From: Candidatus Kapaibacterium sp. | Lineage (GTDB): Bacteria > Bacteroidota > Ignavibacteria > Kapaibacteriales > UBA2268 | Direction of reading: 5' to 3' | Assembly: GCA_937927515.1 (NCBI GenBank) | Contig: CALBDO010000032.1 | Span: 1 to 64,000 of the forward strand | DNA length: 64,000 bases | Part shown: one piece after another, positions 18,603-30,003 of the stretch | Numbering within the stretch: the first letter of the stretch is position 1 | How the letters are laid out: each line of letters begins with the position of its first letter | Notes under the pieces: model-generated | Told to the model about the DNA's origin: nothing | What the model saw: only the letters and a program-made list of their open reading frames with translations | Databases searched by the model: none | Made by a program: the position numbers and the translations under genes

Positions 18603-20477
18603 ATGAATGAAAGTGGACATCGGGAGGAATTTGAGTTTGTTGCAGAGATTAAGCAATTATTGAACATTATAATTAACTCACTTTACACACATCCAGAAAT
18701 ATTTATTCGCGAGTTAATTTCCAATGCATCCGATGCGCTTCAGAAAATTCGCTTCAAAAGATTAACGGAGCCAAATATTTTATCTCCAGAAGCAGAGCTG
18801 AGAATTGATATCAGTGTCGACCCACAAGCCAAATCCTTTAAAATTGAAGACACTGGAATTGGAATGACCAAGTCTGAAGTAATTTCACAAATTGGAACCA
18901 TTGCTCATTCTGGAACTGCAAATTTTTTGAAGAATCTTAAAAATGACGGCACTAATGTCGACTTGAATTTAATAGGCAAGTTTGGTGTTGGCTTTTATTC
19001 TGTTTTTATGGTCACCGACGAAGTTATCCTCGAAACTCGTTCCTACCTGCCGAATGCCAAAGGTGTTCGATGGAAGTCAAATGGTATAGAAAAATACTAC
19101 ATCGAAGAGATTGAAAGACCCCATAGAGGAACGCTGATATATTTCACATTGAAGGATGAATTCAAAGAATTTTCGGATGCAGAGAAAGTAAAAGAAATAA
19201 TAAAAAAGTATTCAAACTTTGTTGATTTCCCAATCTACGTTAACAATGAAAAGGTAAATACAATTGATGCTCTGTGGCGGAAGAAAAAAGAAGATGTAAC
19301 AAAAGAGGAAGTAGAGGAGTTTTATAAATTTATAACCAATGACAATAAACCGCCACTGAGCTATATGCATTTCTCAGTGGAAGGAAATGTGAACTTCTTT
19401 GCTCTTCTGTTTATCCCAGAAACCCCGCCGCCGCAATACTGGTACAATTTTTTTGAAAAATCAATTTCACTTTATTCAAACAAAATATTTATTCAAGATG
19501 ATAATCCAGAAATACTTCCCGAGTATTTGCGATTTGTTCGCGGTGTCCTCGACACCGACGATTTTCCATTGAATATCTCCCGCGAAACAATACAAAGTAG
19601 TCCCATCATTCAAAAAATTAAACAAATACTTACTGCAAAGATACTCAATCATTTAGAAGAGTTGTCTTTAAATGATACGGAGAAGTATTTTAAATTTATT
19701 CAAAACTTTGGGCAAATTTTCAAAGGTGGTATTACTATTGATTATGGGAACAAGGATAAAATAATTAATCTCCTTCGATTCCAGAGCACTTTACTTAATG
19801 ATAATGATATGACCTCGCTCAAAGACTATGTTTCGAGAATGAAAGAAGACCAAAAGGTGATATATTATGTTCTTGCCGATTCGCGCGATTCTTTAATTAG
19901 GAATCCGAACTTGGAATACTTTCTCAAGAATAATTATGAAGTATTGATAATGACCGACCCAATTGATGCTTTAATTGTACCTCTTATAGGAGAATTTGAT
20001 GGCAAGCCTCTTAAATCCATTGACAAAGTGGATGTTGATATAAAAAAAGATACAGAAGATACTGATAAGTTGGAACCTGAAACAGCCAATATGCTCTTCG
20101 AGCGGTTTAAAAAAGTACTTGGAGAGCGTGTCTTAAATGTTCAAGAATCCAAACGCCTTGTCGAATCGCCTGTAACATTGGTCGCTCCATATTTTGGGCA
20201 AGACCCCCACTCTGAGAAAATCTTTAAAATAATAGATAAAAACTATCAGAAAAGTAAGAAGATACTAGAGGTTAATACCTCCCATCCAATAATTAAGAAT
20301 ATTGCAGCTTTACTAAAAAAAGATGAGACAAACCAGACAATTGATAAAATCATAGAGCAATTATTTTTCCAAACCTTAGTTCTCGAGGGTGAGATTGATA
20401 ATCCCGCAGAATATGTCAAAAATATGAATGAATTGTTGAAAGAAATTACAGAAGTAATTATAAAACAAGATAATTAA
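18603..20477 (+). CDS. htpG: Chaperone protein HtpG (Hsp90)
   Basis: ATP-dependent dimeric cytoplasmic chaperone of the Hsp90 family. The GHKL ATPase motifs are intact: ELISNASDALQKIR near residue 35, DTGIGMTKSEV near 85 and GKFGVGFYSVFMV near 125. The middle domain shows NFFALLFIPE and LNISRETIQ. The total, 624 residues, matches bacterial HtpG. ATG 18603 is chosen over an in-frame TTG at 18597. The upstream TTAATTTGC touches the start region. The 186-bp gap to the divergent actA presumably holds both promoters; no heat-shock (CIRCE or sigma-32) element was recognised in it. Confidence 0.97.
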   Translation: MNESGHREEFEFVAEIKQLLNIIINSLYTHPEIFIRELISNASDALQKIRFKRLTEPNILSPEAELRIDISVDPQAKSFKIEDTGIGMTKSEVISQIGTIAHSGTANFLKNLKNDGTNVDLNLIGKFGVGFYSVFMVTDEVILETRSYLPNAKGVRWKSNGIEKYYIEEIERPHRGTLIYFTLKDEFKEFSDAEKVKEIIKKYSNFVDFPIYVNNEKVNTIDALWRKKKEDVTKEEVEEFYKFITNDNKPPLSYMHFSVEGNVNFFALLFIPETPPPQYWYNFFEKSISLYSNKIFIQDDNPEILPEYLRFVRGVLDTDDFPLNISRETIQSSPIIQKIKQILTAKILNHLEELSLNDTEKYFKFIQNFGQIFKGGITIDYGNKDKIINLLRFQSTLLNDNDMTSLKDYVSRMKEDQKVIYYVLADSRDSLIRNPNLEYFLKNNYEVLIMTDPIDALIVPLIGEFDGKPLKSIDKVDVDIKKDTEDTDKLEPETANMLFERFKKVLGERVLNVQESKRLVESPVTLVAPYFGQDPHSEKIFKIIDKNYQKSKKILEVNTSHPIIKNIAALLKKDETNQTIDKIIEQLFFQTLVLEGEIDNPAEYVKNMNELLKEITEVIIKQDN

Positions 20478-20547
20478 AAATAAAATTTGATACTTACGTT
20501 ACTACTTTTTATACATAATATTTAGTTATGTTTTTTGAAGGAAGCAT

Positions 20548-21591
20548 ATGAGATTGTCAGAATTTAATTTTACTATACCCAAAAGTCAGATTGCTAAATT
20601 TCCGGCCGACCCACGAGATGCCTCGAAACTTTTAGTTTTGCATAGAAATTCTGGATTAATTGAAGACCGTGTATTTTCTGATATAGTTGATTATTTTGAA
20701 AAGGGCGACTGCCTTGTTGTAAACGAGACGATGGTTTTCCCAGCTCGATTGTATGGACGCAAAGAGAAAACAAATGCTAAAATTGAAGTTCTGTTGCTTC
20801 GTGAATTGAGGAATGAAGAACGGCTTTGGGATGCCTTGGTTGAACCTGCCCGCAAAGTTCGCATTGGAAACAAAATATTTTTTAATGAGGATAATTTCTA
20901 CGCCGAAGTAATGGATAATACTACCTCTCGAGGAAGAACTCTGCGCCTAAGCTACGAGGGAAATATCTATAAAATCTTGGACAAAATCGGAGAGATGCCT
21001 TTACCTAATTACATTAAACGCGATTACACTCCTTTGGATAAGCAAAATTATCAGACAATCTTTGCAAATCCTAATTTTAATACTTCCATTGCTCCCCCTT
21101 CTGCTGGGTTACATTTTACTAAGAATTTGGTAGAAAATCTAAAAAAGAAAGGAGTAAAAATTGCAAAGGTTGTTGTTACCTTAGGACTTGGGGCATATGA
21201 AAAAATTGAAGTTGAAGACTTAACAAAACATAGGATGTACAGTGAATATTTCCTCATACCAATCGAATCTGCCGAGATAATTAACAAAACCCTGCGCATG
21301 CGCAAAAAAGTATTTGCTGTTGGTTCCAGTGTCGCTCGTGCTTTGGAATCTTCAATTCTTATCTCTGGAACTGTAAAACCAAACAAAGATTGGACAGACA
21401 AATTCATTTATCCACCCTACGACTTTAAAATTGTCTCTGCATTGATAACCAATTTTCACGAGTCCGATTCACCCACGACTTATCTTGGTATGGCTTTCGC
21501 TGGTAAAGATTTTTACTTGAAGGCGGTAAAACATGCTCTGAAAAATGAATATCGTTTCCTTGTTTACGGCGATGCAATGTTGATTCTATGA
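20548..21591 (+). CDS. queA: S-adenosylmethionine:tRNA ribosyltransferase-isomerase
   Basis: Transfers and isomerises the ribosyl group of SAM onto 7-aminomethyl-7-deazaguanine tRNA, making epoxyqueuosine. Signature segments are FPADPRDASKLLVLHR near residue 18, VVNETMVFPARLYGRK near 56, GEMPLPNYIKR near 147, APPSAGLHFT near 182 and LGLGAYEKIEVED near 213. The C-terminal ITNFHESDSPTTYLGMAFAG matches the conserved end of the family. 347 residues. GAAGGA 5 nt before the ATG acts as a ribosome-binding site. Convergent with pdxA, 11 bp between stops. Confidence 0.97.
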   Translation: MRLSEFNFTIPKSQIAKFPADPRDASKLLVLHRNSGLIEDRVFSDIVDYFEKGDCLVVNETMVFPARLYGRKEKTNAKIEVLLLRELRNEERLWDALVEPARKVRIGNKIFFNEDNFYAEVMDNTTSRGRTLRLSYEGNIYKILDKIGEMPLPNYIKRDYTPLDKQNYQTIFANPNFNTSIAPPSAGLHFTKNLVENLKKKGVKIAKVVVTLGLGAYEKIEVEDLTKHRMYSEYFLIPIESAEIINKTLRMRKKVFAVGSSVARALESSILISGTVKPNKDWTDKFIYPPYDFKIVSALITNFHESDSPTTYLGMAFAGKDFYLKAVKHALKNEYRFLVYGDAMLIL

Positions 21592-21602
21592 TTATTTCGA
21601 TT

Positions 21603-22628
21603 TCACACTTTGCTTCGCCTTGATGCTTGGTTTTTCCACCTTGATTTGATAATTCTAATTGCACTATTTATTGCATTTGCTAAGCTCCGATAGTCTGCTT
21701 CGTTTTTTCCGGCTATGTCGTATGCTGTTCCATGGTCTGGAGAGGTTCGTACTATAGGTAGATTCGCTGTGAAATTCACTCCCCTCCCTTTCGAAATAAG
21801 TTTAAATGGTATCAACCCCTGGTCGTGGTAGCAAGCAATTATCCCATCAAATTCCCTGTAATGCTGATAAGCAAAAAAACCATCGGCTGGAAAGGGACCA
21901 TTAATATTTATACCTTTTTTTTTAAAATCCATTATTACTGGAACCATTGTTTCAACCTCCTCTTTTCCTAATAAACCGCTCTCACCGGAATGTGGATTTA
22001 GTCCTAAGAGAGCAATTTTTGGCTTTTTGATATCAAAATCAATTATCAGACTTCGTACGTAAGCTTCTATCTTGTTTTTTAAAACGTCCTTGGTTATGCT
22101 TTGGCTGATTTTTTGCAAAGGTAGGTGGGTAGTTACCAAACCTAATCTGAACTTGTTGTATACAAATGTCATCACTGGATTTGGTGAACGAAAGTAATTT
22201 GCAATAAACTCCGTCTGACCTATAAAATCGGACTCATTCATTTGAATTGCTTCTTTGCAAATGGGCAAGGTCACCAGGCAGTCGATACCCCCATCTGTAA
22301 AAGTCTGAAGTGATTGTTGAATTGATTTAAGCGAAATTTTTCCGGAATCTTTTGTAATCTTTCCAAAATTAATTTCACAATTAACTTCTATTTCATTAAT
22401 AACTATACTTCCCGCTGTTACAAGCTCTTTGAACCTTTTGTACAACAATTTTCCTCTTGGTAACATCATAAGGTATTCTTGGACTATGTCTCGATTCGCA
22501 AATAACACAAATTGAACAAAGCTTGCAACTTTGCTATACGATTTAGTGCTCAAGTATTTCGAAAAGATTTCTAAACCAATGCCGTTTAAGTCCCCAACTG
22601 TAATACCTATTTTTATGAGTTTTTTCAT
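21603..22628 (-). CDS. pdxA: 4-hydroxythreonine-4-phosphate dehydrogenase PdxA
   Basis: NAD-dependent oxidation step of the DXP-dependent pyridoxal phosphate pathway. Motifs: ITVGDLNGIGLEI near the N terminus (substrate/NAD region), TLPICKEAIQ, VTTHLPLQKIS with one metal-binding histidine, GLNPHSGESGLLGKEE, then ACYHDQGLIPFKL and TSPDHGTAYDIAG with the remaining metal histidines. 341 residues, normal. Stand-alone apart from the divergent beta-propeller gene 33 bp away, so promoters for both share a very short intergenic region. No other pdx gene is in the window. Confidence 0.95.
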   Translation of the reverse strand: MKKLIKIGITVGDLNGIGLEIFSKYLSTKSYSKVASFVQFVLFANRDIVQEYLMMLPRGKLLYKRFKELVTAGSIVINEIEVNCEINFGKITKDSGKISLKSIQQSLQTFTDGGIDCLVTLPICKEAIQMNESDFIGQTEFIANYFRSPNPVMTFVYNKFRLGLVTTHLPLQKISQSITKDVLKNKIEAYVRSLIIDFDIKKPKIALLGLNPHSGESGLLGKEEVETMVPVIMDFKKKGININGPFPADGFFAYQHYREFDGIIACYHDQGLIPFKLISKGRGVNFTANLPIVRTSPDHGTAYDIAGKNEADYRSLANAINSAIRIIKSRWKNQASRRSKV

Positions 22629-22661
22629 ATATTAAAAAGTTTGAAAAAATGAAAATAACAA

Positions 22662-23744
22662 ATGGATACAAAGTTTATAACATATTTTCTCATTTTTATT
22701 TTTATTACTATCTCTTGCAGAGAAAATTCCCAAAATCCTCAAGATTTTGAATTAGATACCACTTCTTCTGATATAGCTCTGATTCTATGTGAGGGGCTTT
22801 GGGGATACAACAACTCTATCATAAGCAAACTAAATCTGAGAACATTACAAATTGTAAATGACTTTACATCGCTCGTAAATATTAACTTTAAAATAGGGGA
22901 CACAGCAAATGATATTTTAATCAAAGGGGATACTTTCTTTGTAGTTGTAACCACTTCGAAAGCACTTGAATACTTTGATTTAAAAACCGGAAAACTTTTA
23001 GGATACATAACCTTCGAGGGCAATTCAGCACCTCGTCGTATGACTTTTGTAAATGACACACTTGTGGCAATTACGGATTTATATCTGGATTGTGTCTACA
23101 TCGTAAATATTTCTCAAAGAAGAGTTCAGCAAAGTATAAAAGTTGGACCAGCACCCGAATTTGTAGAGTATTACGATAAAAAACTTTTCGTTGCAAACTC
23201 TGGTTATGGAGATTACCGAGCCAATGAGCCAAAAGCAAGCACCATTTCAGTTGTCGACATAAATCTTGGAAAAGAAGTAGAAACTATCCAAGTATCTCCA
23301 AATCCAATAGAAATTCTCATAGACAAAGAAAGGAACCGTTTGTACGTCGCTTATAATCATTTACCATCAATCAAAGATTCAATTGGTGGTATAATAATGT
23401 TTGAATTAAACAGTTTGAGAAAGCTTCGGGAATGGAAGGTTCGTTGTAGAGGGTTGTTCTTGGACGAAACCTCTGGAGATGTCTATTTTATAACCGATTC
23501 GACTGCTTCTGTTTTAAGACAATCTGATGGTACTTTAACCGAAATGGTAAAGAATAGAGCCAAGTTTGAAAATTGGTACTCCGTGGCATACGACTGGAAA
23601 AGGAATATTCTTTTAGTTGGAAATGCAAAAAATTATGCAATCGAAGGAGAAATTTTGGTATTCGGGTTAGATAAAGCTGAACCCTATTTGAAATCAAAGT
23701 TGCCTGTTGGTGTGAACCCTTCTGAAATAATTATAAAATATTAG
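22662..23744 (+). CDS. Putative lipoprotein with YncE-like beta-propeller repeats
   Basis: Exported protein of unknown function. The N terminus (MDTKFITYFLIFIFITISC) is a lipoprotein-type signal with a slightly atypical lipobox before the cysteine at residue 19. The remainder is a chain of ~40-residue repeats with YVTN/YncE character, for example KLFVANSGYGDY, ISVVDINLGKEV, RLYVAYNHLPS and DVYFITDSTASVL, consistent with a seven-bladed propeller. Similar proteins in Bacteroidota are often annotated DUF5074 or surface-layer propeller proteins and sometimes accompany metal or cofactor uptake. Here the neighbours (pdxA divergent, an Fe-S oxidoreductase downstream) do not show which applies. Confidence 0.75.
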   Translation: MDTKFITYFLIFIFITISCRENSQNPQDFELDTTSSDIALILCEGLWGYNNSIISKLNLRTLQIVNDFTSLVNINFKIGDTANDILIKGDTFFVVVTTSKALEYFDLKTGKLLGYITFEGNSAPRRMTFVNDTLVAITDLYLDCVYIVNISQRRVQQSIKVGPAPEFVEYYDKKLFVANSGYGDYRANEPKASTISVVDINLGKEVETIQVSPNPIEILIDKERNRLYVAYNHLPSIKDSIGGIIMFELNSLRKLREWKVRCRGLFLDETSGDVYFITDSTASVLRQSDGTLTEMVKNRAKFENWYSVAYDWKRNILLVGNAKNYAIEGEILVFGLDKAEPYLKSKLPVGVNPSEIIIKY

Positions 23745-23779
23745 CAACAATGATTATACAAATGCAGAATTGGGATAAT

Positions 23780-23812
23780 TTATGATTTCATTATTGTGTC
23801 ATCAAATCATAA
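23780..23812. promoter_or_regulatory. Inverted repeat upstream of Fe-S oxidoreductase gene
   Basis: TTATGATTT (23780-23788) and AAATCATAA (23804-23812) are perfect 9-bp inverted copies with a 15-nt spacer. The right arm runs into TAATTTGC, a variant of the local promoter box, 23-30 nt before the ATG at 23840. It could be an operator or a hairpin ending the previous transcript, but it lacks GC pairs and a clean T-run. Confidence 0.3.
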
Positions 23813-23839
23813 TTTGCTTTTCACGCAAAGAGGAATATT

Positions 23840-25840
23840 ATGATAAAAGAGATAATCTTTGCTTTAATAACTTTATTTGCTTTCGGTTTTCTTGCATATA
23901 ACTTAAATAGATTTCGCAAGATATTAAAATTTTGTAAAGAGGACAACAGAACAGACGAATTTGCCACACGATTAAAAAATGTTTTAAAAGTTGCTTTGTT
24001 TCAAAGCAAAATACTCCGAGAGCCGATTGCTGGAATTGTTCACGTATTGATTTTTTGGGGTTTTTTGGCTCTTCTTTTCTCGGCATCCGAGTCTGTATTC
24101 CAAGGATTTTATCAAAATTTTAGCTGGTCTTTTCTGGGTCCTCTCTATACTGCTATTTCTTTTTCAAATGACATTTTCTGTGTGCTCGTTGTTCTTGCGG
24201 TTTTAATTTCTTTATCTCGTCGGTATGTTTTCCGCGTAAAAAGATTGCAAGGCGATAAAGAAGAAATGTTTGATGCATTTGTAGTATTGGGCTCCATTTT
24301 TATTATTGTTCTCGCTCTACTTTTGCAAAATTCAGCAAAAATCGCATCCGGTTTCATAGATGAAAATTCATATCAACCATTTGCAATCGTATTTAGTGGA
24401 TTCTTCACCAAGGAGCACTCTCAAGTCTTTTATGAAATTTTCTGGTGGGTACATATTCTATGGATTTACTTTTTTATGAATTACTTGTTTTATTCCAAAC
24501 ATTTTCATGTTTTTACTTCAGTTCAAAATGTTTTCTTCCGAGACCCAGTTTTTTTCTTTAAGCCGAAAAGAATAAATTTCGAAGCTGAAAATATTGAAAA
24601 ATTTGGTGCAGTGGATTTTGAAGACCTTTCGTGGAAGAGTATTCATGATGGTTTTAGTTGTACCCACTGTGGGCGTTGCGATAGTGTATGTCCTGCAAAT
24701 ATTACTGGAAAGGTATTAAGTCCAAGGCAAATTATTATCCAGATTCGAAAGCGTGCCTACGAAAAGGGAAAGCTTTTACTGCGGATTGAGAAAAGTGAAG
24801 ACAATAATTTACAACATAAGGACAAAAAGATTTTTGAAAGAAAATTTATTGGTGACTATCAGAATTGGGAGGCCCTGTGGCAATGTACGACTTGCGGAGC
24901 TTGTATGATGGAGTGTCCAATTAATATTGAGCATTTGCATCCAATTTTAGAGATGCGTCGCTCCCAAGTTCTCATGGAAGCAAAATTTCCTCCTCTACTT
25001 CAAAATGTCTTTACGAGTTTAGAGAATAATTTTGCGCCTTGGCAATTCCCTTCTGCCGAAAGAGCCGATTGGGCAAAGGATTTGGGTGTGAAGGTGGCTG
25101 GCGAACATCCGAACTTCGAATACCTCTTCTGGGTCGGTTGTGCAGGAAGTTTCGACGAGCGAGCAAAAAAGATATCACGCGCTTTTGCCCAGATTTTGCA
25201 AAAGGCAAATATCGATTTTGCAATTTTAGGACCAGAGGAAGTATGCAATGGTGACGTTGCCAGAAGAACTGGCAATGAATATTTGGCTGATTATCTTATT
25301 AGAACTAATGTAGAAACATTATCAAAATATAATGTCAAAAAGATTTTAACAATATGCCCTCATTGCTACAATATTTTAAAGAATGAATATCCAGATTATG
25401 GTTTTACTGCAGAGGTAATACATCATACTCAATTTATTGCTGCTTTAATCGAAGAAAAAAGAATTAATTTAAAAAGTAAATTCAATATTTTGGCAACATT
25501 TCACGATTCTTGCTATTTGGGTAGATATAATAACATATATGACTTTCCAAGGAATATATTACGTGCTGCTTTTGATGGGAATTTTGTCGAAGCAAAAAGA
25601 AGCAAGGACAAAGGTCTTTGTTGTGGCGCTGGTGGTGGAATGATGTTTTTAGAAGAGACACAGGGTAAAAGGGTGAATGTCGAACGTATAGAGGAGTTGC
25701 TTGCAACTAATGCAAGCGTAATTACTGCAAGTTGTCCATTTTGCATGACAATGCTCGAAGATGGTTTAAAATCGAAAAATAAAGATGATGTAGTTCAGAT
25801 AAAAGATGTATCCGAAATTGTACTGGAAAGTCTAATATAG
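23840..25840 (+). CDS. Membrane-bound heterodisulfide-reductase-like Fe-S/CCG oxidoreductase
   Basis: Predicted quinone-linked electron-transfer protein. Residues 1-230 hold several helices of the nitrate-reductase-gamma/HdrE type that usually bind haem b. Two 4Fe-4S motifs follow: CTHCGRCDSVCP near 274 and CTTCGACMMECP near 352. The rest has two CCG-type cysteine-rich domains, with GPEEVCNGDVARRTGNEYL and CPHC in the first and CCGAGGGMMF in the second, as in HdrD and GlpC. Fusions of this type may accept electrons from electron-transfer flavoprotein (EtfD-like role) or an unknown donor; no etfAB is nearby, so the donor is open. A purine-rich AAAGAGGA precedes the ATG. Confidence 0.85.
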   Translation: MIKEIIFALITLFAFGFLAYNLNRFRKILKFCKEDNRTDEFATRLKNVLKVALFQSKILREPIAGIVHVLIFWGFLALLFSASESVFQGFYQNFSWSFLGPLYTAISFSNDIFCVLVVLAVLISLSRRYVFRVKRLQGDKEEMFDAFVVLGSIFIIVLALLLQNSAKIASGFIDENSYQPFAIVFSGFFTKEHSQVFYEIFWWVHILWIYFFMNYLFYSKHFHVFTSVQNVFFRDPVFFFKPKRINFEAENIEKFGAVDFEDLSWKSIHDGFSCTHCGRCDSVCPANITGKVLSPRQIIIQIRKRAYEKGKLLLRIEKSEDNNLQHKDKKIFERKFIGDYQNWEALWQCTTCGACMMECPINIEHLHPILEMRRSQVLMEAKFPPLLQNVFTSLENNFAPWQFPSAERADWAKDLGVKVAGEHPNFEYLFWVGCAGSFDERAKKISRAFAQILQKANIDFAILGPEEVCNGDVARRTGNEYLADYLIRTNVETLSKYNVKKILTICPHCYNILKNEYPDYGFTAEVIHHTQFIAALIEEKRINLKSKFNILATFHDSCYLGRYNNIYDFPRNILRAAFDGNFVEAKRSKDKGLCCGAGGGMMFLEETQGKRVNVERIEELLATNASVITASCPFCMTMLEDGLKSKNKDDVVQIKDVSEIVLESLI

Positions 25841-25841
25841 G

Positions 25842-26180
25842 CTAACCATCAATCCTACAACATTTTGGTAGTTTTTTGTAAGCTTTAGGGTCCCTTTTTA
25901 AATCGTCAGCATCATAACCTAATTTAGTTATACCTTTTCTAATTTCATCGAGGGTGATTTTTGTAGAATCGAATTCTACACTTACAATTTTCGTTTCTAC
26001 ATTTAGACTGGCAGAGATAATGCCTTCTATTTTTTTCAAGCCTTTTTCGATGCGTTCCTTACACATTTCGCAGACTGCAGAAGTTTTAATCTCGGCTCTT
26101 GAAACATCCTGATTTTGGGATTTAAGTACGAAAGACAATATAAGCAAAAGCATTGCTGATAAAATAAAAATCTTCATCAT
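25842..26180 (-). CDS. Exported heavy-metal-associated (HMA) domain protein
   Basis: Small periplasmic or membrane-tethered metal-binding protein. A signal/anchor helix (about residues 3-18) is followed by one HMA domain with the metal site SAVCEMCKERIEKGL, the loop VETKIVSVEFD and the closing KLGYDADDLKRD. A Cys-Cys pair near the C terminus (KLPKCCR) could add thiolate ligands. The start is uncertain: two adjacent ATGs (26180, 26177) follow a GGAG at good spacing, which favours them over the ATG at 26195. It overlaps nothing but converges on the Fe-S oxidoreductase with a 1-bp gap. Likely metal is Cu(I) or another soft metal, by family only. Confidence 0.85.
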   Translation of the reverse strand: MMKIFILSAMLLLILSFVLKSQNQDVSRAEIKTSAVCEMCKERIEKGLKKIEGIISASLNVETKIVSVEFDSTKITLDEIRKGITKLGYDADDLKRDPKAYKKLPKCCRIDG

Positions 26181-26295
26181 ATAGTACTCCAACATCTGTT
26201 TTTAAAACATACCAAATTACAAATTTTGTTTTATTTTAAAAAAAATTTAGAACGACAGAAACAAAATTAAGTAAAATGGTTTTATATTAATTTGT

Positions 26296-26303
26296 TAATT
26301 TTG
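26296..26303 (+). promoter_or_regulatory. Candidate -7 promoter box for nfnAB (TAATTTTG)
   Basis: TAATTTTG followed by AATTTTA, 24 nt before the nfnA ATG at 26328. The same extended sequence TTAATTTTGAATTTT occurs before the phosphate transporter gene and nuoA. No Shine-Dalgarno sequence in the leader. Confidence 0.5.
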
Positions 26304-26327
26304 AATTTTATAATTAACGGTTTTGAA

Positions 26328-28608
<2,281 letters not shown>

Positions 28609-28609
28609 T

Positions 28610-29935
28610 CTAATCTTCTTCATTGGCTTTGCTTTTTTTTCTAAAAACTAATGATATTGGTGTTCCTTCGAAATTGTATTTCTCTCGAATTGTTCTTTCA
28701 ATAAATCTTTTGTAGGAAACTGGTATCAATTCTGGAAAGTTAGTGAAAAAGACAAATACAGGTGGTTCGGTTCTGGTTTGCGTAATGTAGTTGATTCTTA
28801 AGTCTCTACCCTTAACTGCTGGAGGTGGAACTTTTTCAAGCTCGGGCAAAATCTCTCTATTAATTTGTGATGTTTGAATCCTAAGCATCCTATTTGCTTT
28901 TATTTCCTTTGCTTTTTCGATTATCTTTGTGATTCTTTGTTTTGTGATTGCACTAACGAATAGAATTGGAATGTAATAAAACGTTGGAAGTTCTTGATAA
29001 ATTTTCTCCCTGAATTCATCAGCGGTCTTAGTCCCTTTGTTTTCAATCAAATCCCATTTGTTAACTGCAATCATAAGACCTTTTCTTGCTTCCTCGACTT
29101 GGTTGATAATTCTTTTATCCTGCTCCTCCAAGCCTCGTGTTGCATCGAGAACCACCACGGCAACGTCGCACCTTTCAACTGCTCTTATAGTTCGTACTAC
29201 ACTGTAAAATTCTATACTTTCCTTTATGCTACTTCTTTTTCGCAAACCAGCTGTATCAATTAAAGTTATTGCTTCATTATAATATTTAATTACCGTATCT
29301 ATCGAGTCTCTTGTAGTTCCGGGAATATCAGTTACAATTGACCTTTGTTTACCGACCAAAGAGTTTACAATTGAAGATTTCCCAACATTGGGTCTACCAA
29401 CAATGGCAATTTTTAAATTCGTATCAGTATCATTTTGGGTTTTGTCGGGCAAGCAAGCAACTAAGTCGTCTAAAAATTCCCATGAGTTTCTTCCAGAAAG
29501 TGCAGAGATAGGGTAAGGGTTGCCAAGACCAAGAGAACAGAAATCAAAAGCATTTAAATCGAATTGTGGATTGTCGCATTTATTAACTAAAAGAAATACA
29601 TTTTTTTTCTTTTGTCGAAGAATATTAGCAATATCCATATCAAGAGCAGTTTGACCATCTCGTCCATCACAAACAAAAAGTATAGCCTCGGCTTCCTCTA
29701 TTGCAATCATAACTTGCTCTTTAATGGCTTTTTCAATTAGATTATCAGATTTTGGAATAAATCCTCCAGTGTCGACAACGAAAAATTTTTTGCCGTTCCA
29801 CTCGGCTTCACCATAAATTCTATCACGAGTAACACCTGGAATATCTTCGACAATTGCATTTTTTTCCCCAGTTAACCTATTAAACAAGGTGGACTTACCT
29901 ACATTTGGCCTTCCAACTATAGCTACTACTGCCAT
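28610..29935 (-). CDS. der: Ribosome biogenesis GTPase Der (EngA)
   Basis: Double-GTPase needed for 50S subunit maturation. First G domain: GRPNVGKSTLFNRLTG (P-loop, residues 7-22), DTGG, NKCD. Second G domain: GRPNVGKSSIVNSLVG near residue 180, IPGTTRDSID, DTAGLRKR and NKWD. The C-terminal KH-like domain includes PPAVKGRDLRINYITQ. 441 residues, standard. Monocistronic as far as can be seen; the divergent yicC gene begins 69 bp away. Confidence 0.98.
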   Translation of the reverse strand: MAVVAIVGRPNVGKSTLFNRLTGEKNAIVEDIPGVTRDRIYGEAEWNGKKFFVVDTGGFIPKSDNLIEKAIKEQVMIAIEEAEAILFVCDGRDGQTALDMDIANILRQKKKNVFLLVNKCDNPQFDLNAFDFCSLGLGNPYPISALSGRNSWEFLDDLVACLPDKTQNDTDTNLKIAIVGRPNVGKSSIVNSLVGKQRSIVTDIPGTTRDSIDTVIKYYNEAITLIDTAGLRKRSSIKESIEFYSVVRTIRAVERCDVAVVVLDATRGLEEQDKRIINQVEEARKGLMIAVNKWDLIENKGTKTADEFREKIYQELPTFYYIPILFVSAITKQRITKIIEKAKEIKANRMLRIQTSQINREILPELEKVPPPAVKGRDLRINYITQTRTEPPVFVFFTNFPELIPVSYKRFIERTIREKYNFEGTPISLVFRKKSKANEED

Positions 29936-29967
29936 CTTTTTACTAATTTTATAAGATAAATGTTTTG

Positions 29968-29975
29968 TAAATTTG
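29968..29975 (+). promoter_or_regulatory. Candidate -7 promoter box for yicC (TAAATTTG)
   Basis: TAAATTTG fits TAnnTTTG and lies 28 nt before the yicC ATG, the same spacing class as the TAATTTTG boxes elsewhere. No matching -33 TTG. Confidence 0.35.
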
Positions 29976-30003
29976 GGATTTAATATCCTAAAGACGGATT
30001 ATT

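Noticed and set aside
25000-25275. Overlapping open frames on both strands inside the Fe-S/CCG gene
   Set aside because: Shadow frames in a locally GC-richer part of a well-supported gene with intact motifs.
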